Below, piece after piece: positions 24,035 through 33,022 of a DNA stretch of 64,000 nt. A program made the position numbers and the translations under genes. This DNA is from Streptomyces sp. H39-S7 (lineage in GTDB: Bacteria; Actinomycetota; Actinomycetes; Streptomycetales; Streptomycetaceae), in NCBI RefSeq assembly GCF_027158205.1, contig NZ_JAPVLU010000024.1, forward strand, positions 62,001-126,000. Reading direction: 5' to 3'. Numbering within the stretch: position 1 is the stretch's first letter; the number at the start of each line of letters is the position of its first letter. The notes under the pieces are model-generated. The model was not told where the DNA came from, did no database searches, and worked only from the letters and a program-made list of their open reading frames with translations.

Positions 24035-25471
24035 TCAGGAAGAGTCTGTTTCCGTCTCCGCTGCGGTGATCCGGCCGTCTCTGACCGCGTCCACCAGCGC
24101 CTGGTGGTCCTGCTCGTTCTGATCGGCGTACTTCTCGGCGAACGTCGTCAGCGCACGGTCGAACGATTCGCCGCGCCCCAGGTATCCGGCGATGGCGATC
24201 CGGTCGCCGGACCTCGCGTGGGCGCGGGCCAAGGTGGTGCCACAGACTTCACCGAACGCCCTCATGCCCCGCGGCACCATCAGTTCCGGCTGGGCGATGC
24301 CCTTCCAGTCACGGAGCTGACGGATGTAGAAGTCGCGTCGGCGCCCGTCGATCCCGTCCACCCGCTCCCAGCCGAGGAAGATGTCACTCGCGGCTTGCAT
24401 CAACCGCTGCCCGGCGACCACCCGCTCGCCCTGGTTCTCGTACTCACTCGCGCCCACGAACGGGGCGAGCACCGAGGTGTCGGCCTCCTTGGCCTGGAGG
24501 AACAGCGGGTCATCGCCGTCCCGGCCGCGCAGCAGGAAGATCCAGCAGCGGGTGCCGACGCTGCCGACGCCGACCACCTTGCGGGCCACATCCACCAGGC
24601 GGAAGCCCGCGAGCAGCGAGCGCCGATCCGACGCGAGGCTTCGGCCGTAGCGCCCGATCAGTTCATGGAACTGCTCCACCAGGGAACTGCGTTCGGCGTC
24701 GGGGAGCAGGTCGGTGAGCGGCACGATGAGAGGAGGATCGGCGGCGATCCGGGTCTGTCCGTCCACCAGCTCGGTGAGTTTCCCGAAGGCCTGCAGGCTG
24801 TCCTTGGTCCTGGCCTTCGCCAGGGCCCGGGCCACGCCCTTACGGCCGCGCTTCGCCAACTGCTCGGCCGCCACTTCCTGCAGACGGTCCGCGTCGATCC
24901 TCGCGTACCACACGTCGAGATGGCCCATACTCGCGAACCTGGTCATCGACTCGCGGTAGGACCGTACGGTCGCCCGCACGATGTCGGCGCGCTCGGCGTC
25001 CGTGAAGCCGTTGGCCCGACCGGCGATGACGAGGCTGGCAGCCAGTCGTTTGACGTCCCACTCCCAGGGGCCGGGCAGCGTCTCGTCGAAGTCGTTGATG
25101 TCGAACAGCAGGCTGCGTTCCGGGGAAGCGAGCAGGCGGAAGTTCAACAGGTGTGCGTCTCCGCACAGTTGGGCTCTGATTCCCGAGTTCGGAGTGGTGG
25201 CGAGATCGGCAGCCATGATCGCGGCAGCACCGCGGTAGAAACGGAAGGGTGACTCGGTCATCCGGCCGTAGCGGATCGGCAGGAGCTCGGGCACTCGGGT
25301 TGCCGACTGACCCTCGAGGATGCCCAGCGGATCGGGTCGCGTCGCCGGCGGTGTGAACTCGGCATGACTCGAACGGGGCACATCACGACGGGCCGCCTTG
25401 CCGCGGGCCGCTCGTTCCGCGGGCGTGGCCTGAGGTCCGGGCCGTATCGTCGCGTCGGGCTGTTCGGTCAT
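24035..25471 (-). CDS. DUF2252 family protein (kinase-like fold)
   Basis: A 478-residue DUF2252 protein. Family phrases: PIRYGRMTESPFRFYRGAAA, LCGDAHLLNFRLLASPER, FDINDFDETLPGPWEWDVKR and AHARSGDRIAIAGYLGRGES. The GDxHxxN and DxNDFDE arrangement resembles catalytic and metal loops of aminoglycoside-phosphotransferase-like kinases, but the substrate is unknown. The ATG at 25471 has a GGGAGGT site about 6 bases upstream. It is divergent from the GH15 gene across ~200 bases that contain repeated TCGGAGAT elements. Confidence 0.85.
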   Translation of the reverse strand: MTEQPDATIRPGPQATPAERAARGKAARRDVPRSSHAEFTPPATRPDPLGILEGQSATRVPELLPIRYGRMTESPFRFYRGAAAIMAADLATTPNSGIRAQLCGDAHLLNFRLLASPERSLLFDINDFDETLPGPWEWDVKRLAASLVIAGRANGFTDAERADIVRATVRSYRESMTRFASMGHLDVWYARIDADRLQEVAAEQLAKRGRKGVARALAKARTKDSLQAFGKLTELVDGQTRIAADPPLIVPLTDLLPDAERSSLVEQFHELIGRYGRSLASDRRSLLAGFRLVDVARKVVGVGSVGTRCWIFLLRGRDGDDPLFLQAKEADTSVLAPFVGASEYENQGERVVAGQRLMQAASDIFLGWERVDGIDGRRRDFYIRQLRDWKGIAQPELMVPRGMRAFGEVCGTTLARAHARSGDRIAIAGYLGRGESFDRALTTFAEKYADQNEQDHQALVDAVRDGRITAAETETDSS

Positions 25472-25491
25472 CGAATACCTCCCGTGTGCAC

Positions 25492-25541
25492 TCATCTCCG
25501 ATCATCGCGGATATCTCCGACATCGGCGCGATCGGAGATGA
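25492..25541. promoter_or_regulatory. 12-bp inverted repeat built from ATCTCCGA/TCGGAGAT elements
   Basis: TCATCTCCGATC (25492-25503) and GATCGGAGATGA (25530-25541) are exact inverse complements. The core ATCTCCGA occurs again at 25513-25520, TCGGAG at 25577-25582 and TCGGAGAT at 25659-25666. The elements lie between the divergent DUF2252 and GH15 starts. The last copy is also the likely GH15 ribosome site. A shared regulator of both genes is the simplest reading. Confidence 0.55.
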
Positions 25542-25675
25542 CTCACGCAGCACGATCCCTGGGCACTTACGGGACATCGGAGCAGGTGGGACACGGTGAC
25601 GGTGCCCCCAGAGGCGCGTATGTGGGGCGTGACGGATAGTGGACCGGGTAGTGATATGTCGGAGATTGGATTCTC

Positions 25676-27499
25676 ATGGACCGCTACCCCCCCATAGCCG
25701 ATCACGGTCTGGTGGGCGATCTGCAGACCGCCGCACTGGTCTCCTCGCGGGGAGTCGTCGACTGGTTCGCCGCCCCCCGGTTCGACTCGCCCAGCATCTT
25801 CGCCGCGCTGCTCGACCACGACCGCGGCGGATACTTCCGAATGACGTCCAGCAATCCGGAAGCCTCGTGCAAGCAGCTGTACTACCCCGACACCGCCGTC
25901 CTGGTGACCCGCTTCATGTCCCCGGACGGCGTCGGCGAGGTGATCGACTGGATGCCGCCGAACCGCAGCCGCACCCCGAGTGACCGCCACACCCTGGTCC
26001 GGGCCGTTCGCACGGTACGGGGTACGGTCCGGTTCGACATGGAGTGCCGGCCACGGTTCGACTATGCCCGGGCCACCCATGAGCTCGACCTCGGGTCCGC
26101 GACCGCCGCCACCTTCCGGGCACCGGGTGTCACCGCGTACCTCCAGAGCAGCTTCCCGCTGGAGCGGGACGGCGACGACGTGCGCGGCTCGATCACCCTG
26201 AAGGTCGGCCAGCAGGCCGTGGCCGTGTTCACCGTCTGCGACGCCGACGGGCAGCTCCCGCCGACGCCCACCGTCGATGGTGTCACCCAACAGCTCTGGG
26301 AAGTCGCAGAGTTCTGGCAGAAGTGGGTGCAGGGGTCCAACTATCGCGGCCGCTGGCCCAACATGGTCAACCGCTCCGCGATCACCCTCAAGCTGCTCAC
26401 CTACGCCCCCACCGGAGCCCCGGTCGCCGCCGCCACCATGGGCCTGCCAGAACAGGTCGGCGGCGAACGCAACTGGGACTACCGCTACACCTGGGTCCGT
26501 GACGGCTCACTCTCCATTCGTGCCCTGCTCGACCTCGGTTTCGTCGAGGAGGCCACGGACTTCACCCGCTGGCTCGGCGACCGGCTGCGGGACTCGGCGG
26601 GAAAGGACGGCGAGCGCCTTCAGATCATGTACCGGGTCGATGGGACGCCGCTGTTGACCGAGGAGACCCTCGACCACCTTGAGGGGTACATGGGGTCGGC
26701 CCCGGTCCGGCTGGGCAACGCGGCCTCCGACCAGTTGCAGCTGGACATCTACGGCGAGGCGCTCTACGGCCTGTCGGAGGGACGTGAGGTCGCCGTTCAG
26801 TCCGGCTATCGAGGGTGGAAGATCCTGTCCGAGACCCTGAACTGGTTGGCGGACTCGTGGGACCGGCCCGATGAGGGCATCTGGGAGACTCGCGGCGGGC
26901 GCCAGGACTTCACCTACAGCCGGGTGATGTGCTGGGCGGCGTTCGACCGCGGTCTGAAGCTCGCCACTGAGTTCAGCCGGCCTGCCGACACCCAGCGCTG
27001 GACGAAGGCCCGCGACGCCATCCTGGAACAGGTCATGGAGCGCGGCTGGAGCGAGAAGGAGCAGGCCTACGTCCAGCACTACGGCGGGGAAGCGGTCCTG
27101 GATGCCTCGCTGCTGCTGATGCCCCGAGTCGGTTTCGTCGCGCCCAAGGACCCGTCCTGGCTCTCCACCCTGGACGCCATGGACCGCACGCTGGTCTCCG
27201 ACAGCCTGGTCTACCGGTACGACCCTGCCGCCTCTCCCGACGGTCTGCGCGGCTCCGAGGGCACCTTCAGCCTCTGTACGTTCCTCTACGTGGACGCGCT
27301 GGCCCGGGCGGGACGTCTCGGCCCCGCTCGGTACACGTTCGAGAAGATGCACACCTACGCCAACCACGTCGGCCTCTTCGCCGAGGAGGTCGGGCCGAGC
27401 GGCGAGCAGCTGGGCAACTTCCCGCAGGCGTTCACCCATCTCTCGCTCATCACGGCGGCCTGCACCCTGGACGATGCCCTCGACCGGCAGCGCGACTGA
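25676..27499 (+). CDS. GH15 glycoside hydrolase (trehalase/glucoamylase type)
   Basis: A 607-residue cytosolic GH15 enzyme. The N-terminal beta-sandwich begins YPPIADHGLVGDLQTAALVS, and the (alpha/alpha)6 barrel carries RNWDYRYTWVRDGSLSIRAL, the classic GH15 block. Late blocks include YRYDPAASPDGLRGSEGTFS and LGNFPQAFTHLSLI. Actinobacterial relatives include trehalases that split trehalose into glucose, and glucoamylases; the substrate is not decided here. It leads a rightward group with the cyclase and GMC genes. A partial paralogue lies at 37595-38170. Confidence 0.9.
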   Translation: MDRYPPIADHGLVGDLQTAALVSSRGVVDWFAAPRFDSPSIFAALLDHDRGGYFRMTSSNPEASCKQLYYPDTAVLVTRFMSPDGVGEVIDWMPPNRSRTPSDRHTLVRAVRTVRGTVRFDMECRPRFDYARATHELDLGSATAATFRAPGVTAYLQSSFPLERDGDDVRGSITLKVGQQAVAVFTVCDADGQLPPTPTVDGVTQQLWEVAEFWQKWVQGSNYRGRWPNMVNRSAITLKLLTYAPTGAPVAAATMGLPEQVGGERNWDYRYTWVRDGSLSIRALLDLGFVEEATDFTRWLGDRLRDSAGKDGERLQIMYRVDGTPLLTEETLDHLEGYMGSAPVRLGNAASDQLQLDIYGEALYGLSEGREVAVQSGYRGWKILSETLNWLADSWDRPDEGIWETRGGRQDFTYSRVMCWAAFDRGLKLATEFSRPADTQRWTKARDAILEQVMERGWSEKEQAYVQHYGGEAVLDASLLLMPRVGFVAPKDPSWLSTLDAMDRTLVSDSLVYRYDPAASPDGLRGSEGTFSLCTFLYVDALARAGRLGPARYTFEKMHTYANHVGLFAEEVGPSGEQLGNFPQAFTHLSLITAACTLDDALDRQRD

Positions 27500-27521
27500 G
27501 ACGACGCGAGGAGCGATGCGG

Positions 27522-28463
27522 ATGGGTGACCAGACCCGGCCCGGGCGCCAGCCACGCCAGCGCCCCGATGAGTTCGAGGCCCTGTATGAACGGCTGCGCG
27601 GGCAGGCCGCGGGCGGCGCGCGGGGCGCCCTGGACACCCTCACGCCCGACAGGGTCCGCGCTGCCACGGCGGAGGTCCGCTCGGGCCGTACCGTTACGCT
27701 CGCCTCGCCGGTGGAGACCCGGCCCGCGCCCGACAATCCGCGGCCGGCCGGTCACCGGCTGACCAGCCTGCCCGAGGCGGCCGCCGACGCCACGGGACTC
27801 CACTTCGCCACCGACCACTTCAGCATGGATGTGCACGGCGACGCCGACAGTCATCTCGACGCGCTGTGCCACGTCGTCTACGACGGCACCCTGTACGGCG
27901 GAGTCCCCGCGGCCACCGTCACCGCCGACGGCGCCACGGCCCTCTCCGTCGAACTGGCCAGAAACGGAATCGTCGGCCGGGGTGTGCTGCTCGACATCCC
28001 GCGGGTTCGCGAGGTGCCCTGGCTCGAGCCGGGCGATCATGTCAGCGCCGACGACCTGGTCGCCGCCGAACGCTCCCAGCAGGTCCGGGTCGGGGAGGGG
28101 GATCTGCTCCTCGTGCGGGTCGGCCACCGCCGGCGGCGCAACGAGACGGGACCGTGGGACGCCGCGCGCACCCGGGCCGGACTGCACCCGACCGCGATGG
28201 AGTTCCTCGCCGAACGCCGAGTTGCGGCCCTGGGCAGCGACAGCAACAACGACACCGCCCCGAGCCCCACGGACGGCGTGGACTTCCCGGTGCACGTCCT
28301 GGGCATCCACGCCCTCGGTCTGCACCTCCTCGACTACCTCCAGTTCGAGGACCTGGTGCCGCTCTGCGAACAGGAGGGCCGCTGGTCGTTCCTCTGCGTG
28401 GTCGCACCCCTGCGGCTGCCGGCGGCCACCGGCTCACCCGTCAACCCCATCGCGATTCTCTGA
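27522..28463 (+). CDS. Cyclase family protein (kynurenine formamidase-like)
   Basis: A 313-residue metal-dependent hydrolase of the cyclase/formamidase family. The metal motif is seen as DADSHLDALCHVVYDG; later RGVLLDIPRV and the C-terminal FLCVVAPLRLPAATGSPVNP block match family members, with GSPVNP as the usual end. ATG 27522 is chosen because GAGGAG (27508-27513) is 8 bases upstream; ATG 27516 is too close. It lies 22 bases after GH15. A second family member is encoded at 49614-50579. Substrate unknown; in this context a sugar lactone is conceivable. Confidence 0.85.
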   Translation: MGDQTRPGRQPRQRPDEFEALYERLRGQAAGGARGALDTLTPDRVRAATAEVRSGRTVTLASPVETRPAPDNPRPAGHRLTSLPEAAADATGLHFATDHFSMDVHGDADSHLDALCHVVYDGTLYGGVPAATVTADGATALSVELARNGIVGRGVLLDIPRVREVPWLEPGDHVSADDLVAAERSQQVRVGEGDLLLVRVGHRRRRNETGPWDAARTRAGLHPTAMEFLAERRVAALGSDSNNDTAPSPTDGVDFPVHVLGIHALGLHLLDYLQFEDLVPLCEQEGRWSFLCVVAPLRLPAATGSPVNPIAIL

Positions 28464-28521
28464 CCGGCAATCGGCCGGGCACGCACCCGCTCCAGGGATC
28501 CCTGACCCCGAGGTGGTCGAC

Positions 28522-30102
28522 ATGGCTGACAACGAACACTATGACGTCATCATCATCGGCACCGGAGCGGGCGGCGGCACCCTCGCCCACCGGCTCGCTC
28601 CCACCGGCAAGCGCATCCTGCTCCTGGAACGCGGCGGCTACCTTCCCCGGGAACGGGACAACTGGGAGTCCACAGCGGTCTTCGTCAAGGGCAAGTACCG
28701 GGCCCCGGAGTTCTGGTACGACAAGCACGGCGACACGTTCCCACCCGAGGTCAACTACTACGTCGGGGGCAACACCAAGTTCTACGGAGCCGCGCTGTTC
28801 CGCCTGCGCCCCGAGGACTTCGGCGAGCTGCGTCATCACGGCGGCATCTCCCCGGCGTGGCCCATCCGTTACGAGGACCTGGAGCCCTACTACACGCAGG
28901 CGGAGCACCTCTACCTCGTGCACGGCCGGCACGGTGAGGACCCCGGCGAGGGCGAGGTCAGCGCCCAGTACGCCTACCCGCCGGTGCGGCACGAGCCGCG
29001 GATCCAACAACTCAGCGACGACCTGGAGAAGAAGGGCCTGCACCCGTTCCACCTGCCCATCGGCGTGAACCTCACCCAGGACGAGCACGGTCGCGCGACC
29101 AACGACAGTGTGTGCATCCGCTGCAACCGGGTGGACGGCTTCCCCTGTCTGGTACGGGGCAAGGCGGACGCGCAGGTGATCTGCGTCGACCCCGCCCTCG
29201 AGCACCCCAACGTGACCCTGCTCACCGGCGCCAACATTCGCCGGCTCGAGACCGACCCCGCTGGGCGCAGCATCAGCACAGTGGTGGCCGAACTGGAGGA
29301 CGGATCGGCCGCCCACTTCAGCTCCGACATCGTCGTGGTCGCCTGCGGGGCGGTGAACTCCGCCGCACTGCTGCTGCGTTCGGCGAACGAGCAGCACCCG
29401 AACGGGCTCGCCAACGCCTCCGACGTGGTCGGCCGCCACTACATGCGCCACAACAACGAGGCGCTGATGGCGGTGTCCAAGGAGCCGAACGACACCCAGT
29501 TCCAGAAGACACTCGCGCTCAACGACTGGTACCTGGGCTCGGACGACTGGGACTATCCGCTCGGTGGTATCCAGATGCTGGGCAAGTCCGACTCCGACCA
29601 GATCCGCGGCGAGGCGCCGCGCTGGGCCGGGATGGCTTCTCCGGACATGCCCTTCGAGGTACTGGCCCATCACGCCGTGGACTTCTGGCTGTGCGGGGAG
29701 GACCTCCCGCAGCCGGAGAACCGCGTGACCCTGGACGGCGACAGCCGTATCCACCTCGCCCTGGACGAGAAGAACAACGTCGAGGGACTCAAGCGCCTGC
29801 AGCACAAGCTGCGCGGCATGCTGGGGCACCTGGGCATGCATCCGCACCACCTGCTGCCGCACAGCCTCTACCTGCACAAGGGGATGCCGATCGGTGCCAC
29901 CGCGCACCAGGCGGGCACCGTCCGTTTCGGATCGGACTCCCGGACCTCGGCGCTCGACACCAACTGCAAGGCCCACGACCTCGACAACCTGTATGTCGTG
30001 GACACGAGCTTCTTCCCGAGCATCGGCGCCGTGAATCCCTCCCTGACCGCCATCGCCAACGCCCTGCGGGTCGGCGACCACATCACGGAGCGGCTGGGCT
30101 GA
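28522..30102 (+). CDS. GMC-family FAD oxidoreductase
   Basis: A 526-residue flavoprotein of the GMC (glucose-methanol-choline) type. The FAD Rossmann motif is at the N-terminus (DVIIIGTGAGGGTLAHRLA), followed by YYVGGNTKFYGAALFRLRP, and the C-terminal block GAVNPSLTAIANALRVGDHI near the expected catalytic site (HQAGTVRFG carries a conserved His). The CIRCNRVDGFPC motif is typical of bacterial sugar/alcohol dehydrogenase-like members. AGGTGG lies 5 bases before the ATG. No Tat signal is seen, so it is probably cytosolic. A hairpin closes the transcript. Confidence 0.88.
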   Translation: MADNEHYDVIIIGTGAGGGTLAHRLAPTGKRILLLERGGYLPRERDNWESTAVFVKGKYRAPEFWYDKHGDTFPPEVNYYVGGNTKFYGAALFRLRPEDFGELRHHGGISPAWPIRYEDLEPYYTQAEHLYLVHGRHGEDPGEGEVSAQYAYPPVRHEPRIQQLSDDLEKKGLHPFHLPIGVNLTQDEHGRATNDSVCIRCNRVDGFPCLVRGKADAQVICVDPALEHPNVTLLTGANIRRLETDPAGRSISTVVAELEDGSAAHFSSDIVVVACGAVNSAALLLRSANEQHPNGLANASDVVGRHYMRHNNEALMAVSKEPNDTQFQKTLALNDWYLGSDDWDYPLGGIQMLGKSDSDQIRGEAPRWAGMASPDMPFEVLAHHAVDFWLCGEDLPQPENRVTLDGDSRIHLALDEKNNVEGLKRLQHKLRGMLGHLGMHPHHLLPHSLYLHKGMPIGATAHQAGTVRFGSDSRTSALDTNCKAHDLDNLYVVDTSFFPSIGAVNPSLTAIANALRVGDHITERLG

Positions 30103-30108
30103 GCCGGC

Positions 30109-30129
30109 GCCCGGACGACCCGTCCGGGC
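30109..30129. terminator. Hairpin between convergent GMC and antiporter genes
   Basis: GCCCGGACG (30109-30117), a 3-base loop and CGTCCGGGC (30121-30129) form a 9-bp perfect stem 7 bases after the GMC stop and 21 bases before the end of the leftward antiporter gene. It can act in both directions. Confidence 0.65.
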
Positions 30130-30150
30130 ACCTTGGCCGGCCCGAGGCGC

Positions 30151-31914
30151 TCAGAGCCCCGGCGTCGGAGTCAGCAGCACGCTGACATCTCCGGGGCGCG
30201 CCGTCGGGGCACCGGCCTCGGTGACCGGTGCGAGCTGCCCGTCCGGGCGCACCACGAACAGCATCTCGTGTCCCGCGGGGACCGCCCCGTCGCCGTGGTG
30301 CGTCACGATCCGGGAGCCGGCCGCGTACCGGCGGACCAGCTCCGGCCGCGTCAGCCCGGCGCTGAAGAGCGCATCACCCCCGGTGTACGGCGCCACCACA
30401 CCGTGGCCACCGGCGAGGGGTCCGAGACGGTGGACGGGGCCTTCCACCCTCTCCTGGAGGTTCATCGTCGCGAGCGCGTTGAAGTCGTCCTCCTCGGTGA
30501 GCAGCAGCACGCTGGTGATGCCTTCCAGCTCGGCGCCGGCGCCGGTGGCCGCCGCGAGCAGCTCGCCGGGCGCCAGTTCGAGCCCGGCCTCCTCGATCCG
30601 GGCGCGCTGGTCATGGGCGCCGGCCCACATCAGCACGTCCAGGCCCGCCGCGTTCAGGGCGCGCCCCAGGTCGACCGCCCACAGATCACCACCCACGAGC
30701 AGCGGTCGCGACCGTGCGGGGCGCAGCGCCCCCAGCCGCCGGGCGACCGGGAGCGCGGTCAGGCCGTAAAGCATGACGGTGGCGACGATGACGACGAAGG
30801 TGGCCGGCAGGATCCGATCGGCGCCGTCGACGCCTTTCTGGACCAGGGTGACGGAGAACGTGGAGGCGGTGGCCGCGGCGACGATACCGCGCGGGGCCAT
30901 CCAGCCGACGAACCACCGTTCCCCGGGCGGGATATCGGTCCCCGCGGTCGCGATGTGCGCCACCAGCGGTCTGACCACGAGGACCAGGATGGCCACCAGG
31001 GCGAGCGCCGGCAGGACCACATGGCGCAGTGACTGCGGGGTGACGGTGGCGGAGATGGAGACGAACAGCAGCCCGATGATCAGTGAGACCAGGGTTTCGA
31101 AGAAGGGCCGGCGAGCCGGGATGTCGAGGCCCCGCGCGTTGGCGAGGGCCATTCCCATGACCACGGCGGCGATCAGGCCGGTGTCGTCACGGACCGCGTC
31201 ACAGGCTGCCGCCGCGCCGACCACCGCGGCGAACTGGACCGTGGTGCCGAGCACCTCGGTCAGCCGCAGGTGCCGCATCACCAGCCAGAGCGCGCCCGCC
31301 CCGACCGCACCGCCGGCCAGGCCCACCAGCGCGCTGACCCAGAACTGTCCCAACTGGCTCCCGAAGCCGCTCTGGCCGGCCCTCGCGATGACGCTGTGGA
31401 AGACGAACGCGCCCAGGATGCCGCCGATCGGATCGATCAGGGAGCCCTCCCAAACGAGGATGCGCTGCAGGCGCTCGGTCGGGCGCACGAAGTTGAGCAG
31501 CGGCCCGACCACCGTGGGCCCCGAGACCACCAGGATCGATCCCAGCATGATGGCCGCGTTCATGGACATACTCAGCACCGGTACCGCGCACAGAGCGGCG
31601 GACACCCAGGTGATGATCGTGCCGAGCCAGAGGAGGCGGACCACGACGCGCCGTGTGTGACCGCTCAGCCGCTTCAGGTCGAGGCCCAGCCCGGCGTCAT
31701 AGAGGATCACCGCTACGGCGAGCGAGACCAGCGGGGAGAACGCGGGGCCCAGCAGCCGTTCGGGGTCGACGTCGTCCGAGAGCGCGCCGGCGGCGAAGCC
31801 GACCGGGAGCAGGATGAGGAGCGCCGGGACCCGCAACCGGCTCGCCAGCAGCTGCGAGCCGACCGCCAGCACCACGATCAATCCGACGCCGACCAGCACC
31901 TCATCCGGTGTCAC
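30151..31914 (-). CDS. Cation:proton antiporter with C-terminal RCK-like domain
   Basis: A 587-residue CPA-type antiporter. About 12 hydrophobic helices span residues 1-395, with VILYDAGLGLDLKRL and LVVSGPTVVGPLLNFVRP, then VWEGSLIDPIGGILGAF, all typical of the Na+/K+:H+ group. Residues ~400-587 resemble a soluble TrkA-N/RCK-like regulatory domain (PLLVGGDLWAVDLGRALNAAG; VLLLTEEDDFNALATMNLQE). The GTG start has an AGGAGG site 7-8 bases upstream. It is the last gene of a leftward SDR, NDH-2, cydA, cydB operon. A truncated paralogue lies at 38085-39761. Confidence 0.88.
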   Translation of the reverse strand: MTPDEVLVGVGLIVVLAVGSQLLASRLRVPALLILLPVGFAAGALSDDVDPERLLGPAFSPLVSLAVAVILYDAGLGLDLKRLSGHTRRVVVRLLWLGTIITWVSAALCAVPVLSMSMNAAIMLGSILVVSGPTVVGPLLNFVRPTERLQRILVWEGSLIDPIGGILGAFVFHSVIARAGQSGFGSQLGQFWVSALVGLAGGAVGAGALWLVMRHLRLTEVLGTTVQFAAVVGAAAACDAVRDDTGLIAAVVMGMALANARGLDIPARRPFFETLVSLIIGLLFVSISATVTPQSLRHVVLPALALVAILVLVVRPLVAHIATAGTDIPPGERWFVGWMAPRGIVAAATASTFSVTLVQKGVDGADRILPATFVVIVATVMLYGLTALPVARRLGALRPARSRPLLVGGDLWAVDLGRALNAAGLDVLMWAGAHDQRARIEEAGLELAPGELLAAATGAGAELEGITSVLLLTEEDDFNALATMNLQERVEGPVHRLGPLAGGHGVVAPYTGGDALFSAGLTRPELVRRYAAGSRIVTHHGDGAVPAGHEMLFVVRPDGQLAPVTEAGAPTARPGDVSVLLTPTPGL

Positions 31915-32002
31915 AACACATCCTCCTGGGAGGGTCTTCGGTGACGTCTGTCGCCGTCGTCGCGTGCACCGGTGAACGGCCGCAGTCGGGACGGCGGAAC
32001 CG

Positions 32003-33022
32003 TCACCGTGCGACATCCTCATCGGCGAGAGGTTCCAGCACCCCGTGGGTGTCGAGGCGGTACAGCACGACGAGCGCGGGTCCGATCAGCACCAGCGCGA
32101 CGGCCGCGATGATGAGCATCCACTGCAGCGACGCGCTCGCACCCGCGCCCTGCTGGACGGTGAGTGAGGTGGGCACCAGATAGGGCCGCTGGGCGAAGCC
32201 CCAGGCGGCGACCAGCAGGGCCACCGTGGCCACCGATGTGTAGCGGGCCCACCCGGCGGCCGGACCGGCGACCAGCAGGGCGGTGACCGCCACGGCTGCC
32301 ACGGCGAGAAGGACCAGGAGGAGCCCGATCCCGTGGGTGAGACCGTGATGGACGTAGGAGGCGTGCGGGTCGGTCACGGTCAGGCCGATCACACCGAGCG
32401 CCAGGAGGGCCGCGGCGCTGATCCAGGCGCGGAGCCGGAAGTAGCCGACCAGCTCGACGGCCCCGAAGCGGCGGGCGTCGACGGTGAGGAAGACCGCGCC
32501 GAGGAAGGCGGTGGCCGCGACCGTGAGCAGCCCTGCCATGATCGAGGTGGTGTTGGACCAGGCGTCCGCGGAGGCGGTGGTACCCGGTGCGACCCGCCCG
32601 GACGCCACCCCTCCGGCAGCGGCGCCGAGGAAGAACGGGGTGAGCAACGAGGAGACCGCGAACACGGCGCCGTAGATCCGGCGGGCGGACAGCCGCCGGG
32701 CGGGCTTGCGCAGTGCGAAGCCGGCCCCGCGCAGGACCATGCCGACGGCCGCCAGCGCGAGCGGGAGCCACAGCGCGGTGAACACCGTCTGGAAGAACAC
32801 CGGGAAGCCGGTCCACATCAGGATGAACACGAAGATCAGCCAGACGTTGTTGACCTCCCAGACGGGCGCCATGGCGTGGTCGATCAGCCGGCGCGGTTGC
32901 TTGCCGCGGTCGGCACCGCCGGCCAGCAGGTCCCAGAACCCGGCGCCGTAGTCAACGCCGCCGCCGCAGGCGTAGGCGGCGATCACCAGCAACAGGATCC
33001 AGGCGACGGCGGTGGCGGTCAC
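32003..33022 (-). CDS. cydB: Cytochrome bd oxidase subunit II
   Basis: A 339-residue membrane protein with about nine hydrophobic helices. Family phrases: the N-terminal AAYACGGGVDYGAGFWDLLA, HAMAPVWEVNNVWLIFVFIL and MWTGFPVFFQTVFTALWLPL. Together with CydA it forms the quinol-oxidising, oxygen-reducing terminal oxidase that works at low oxygen or under nitrosative stress without pumping protons. The GTG start overlaps the cydA stop by four bases. A decayed piece of a second cydB lies at 39870-40060. Confidence 0.93.
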   Translation of the reverse strand: MTATAVAWILLLVIAAYACGGGVDYGAGFWDLLAGGADRGKQPRRLIDHAMAPVWEVNNVWLIFVFILMWTGFPVFFQTVFTALWLPLALAAVGMVLRGAGFALRKPARRLSARRIYGAVFAVSSLLTPFFLGAAAGGVASGRVAPGTTASADAWSNTTSIMAGLLTVAATAFLGAVFLTVDARRFGAVELVGYFRLRAWISAAALLALGVIGLTVTDPHASYVHHGLTHGIGLLLVLLAVAAVAVTALLVAGPAAGWARYTSVATVALLVAAWGFAQRPYLVPTSLTVQQGAGASASLQWMLIIAAVALVLIGPALVVLYRLDTHGVLEPLADEDVAR

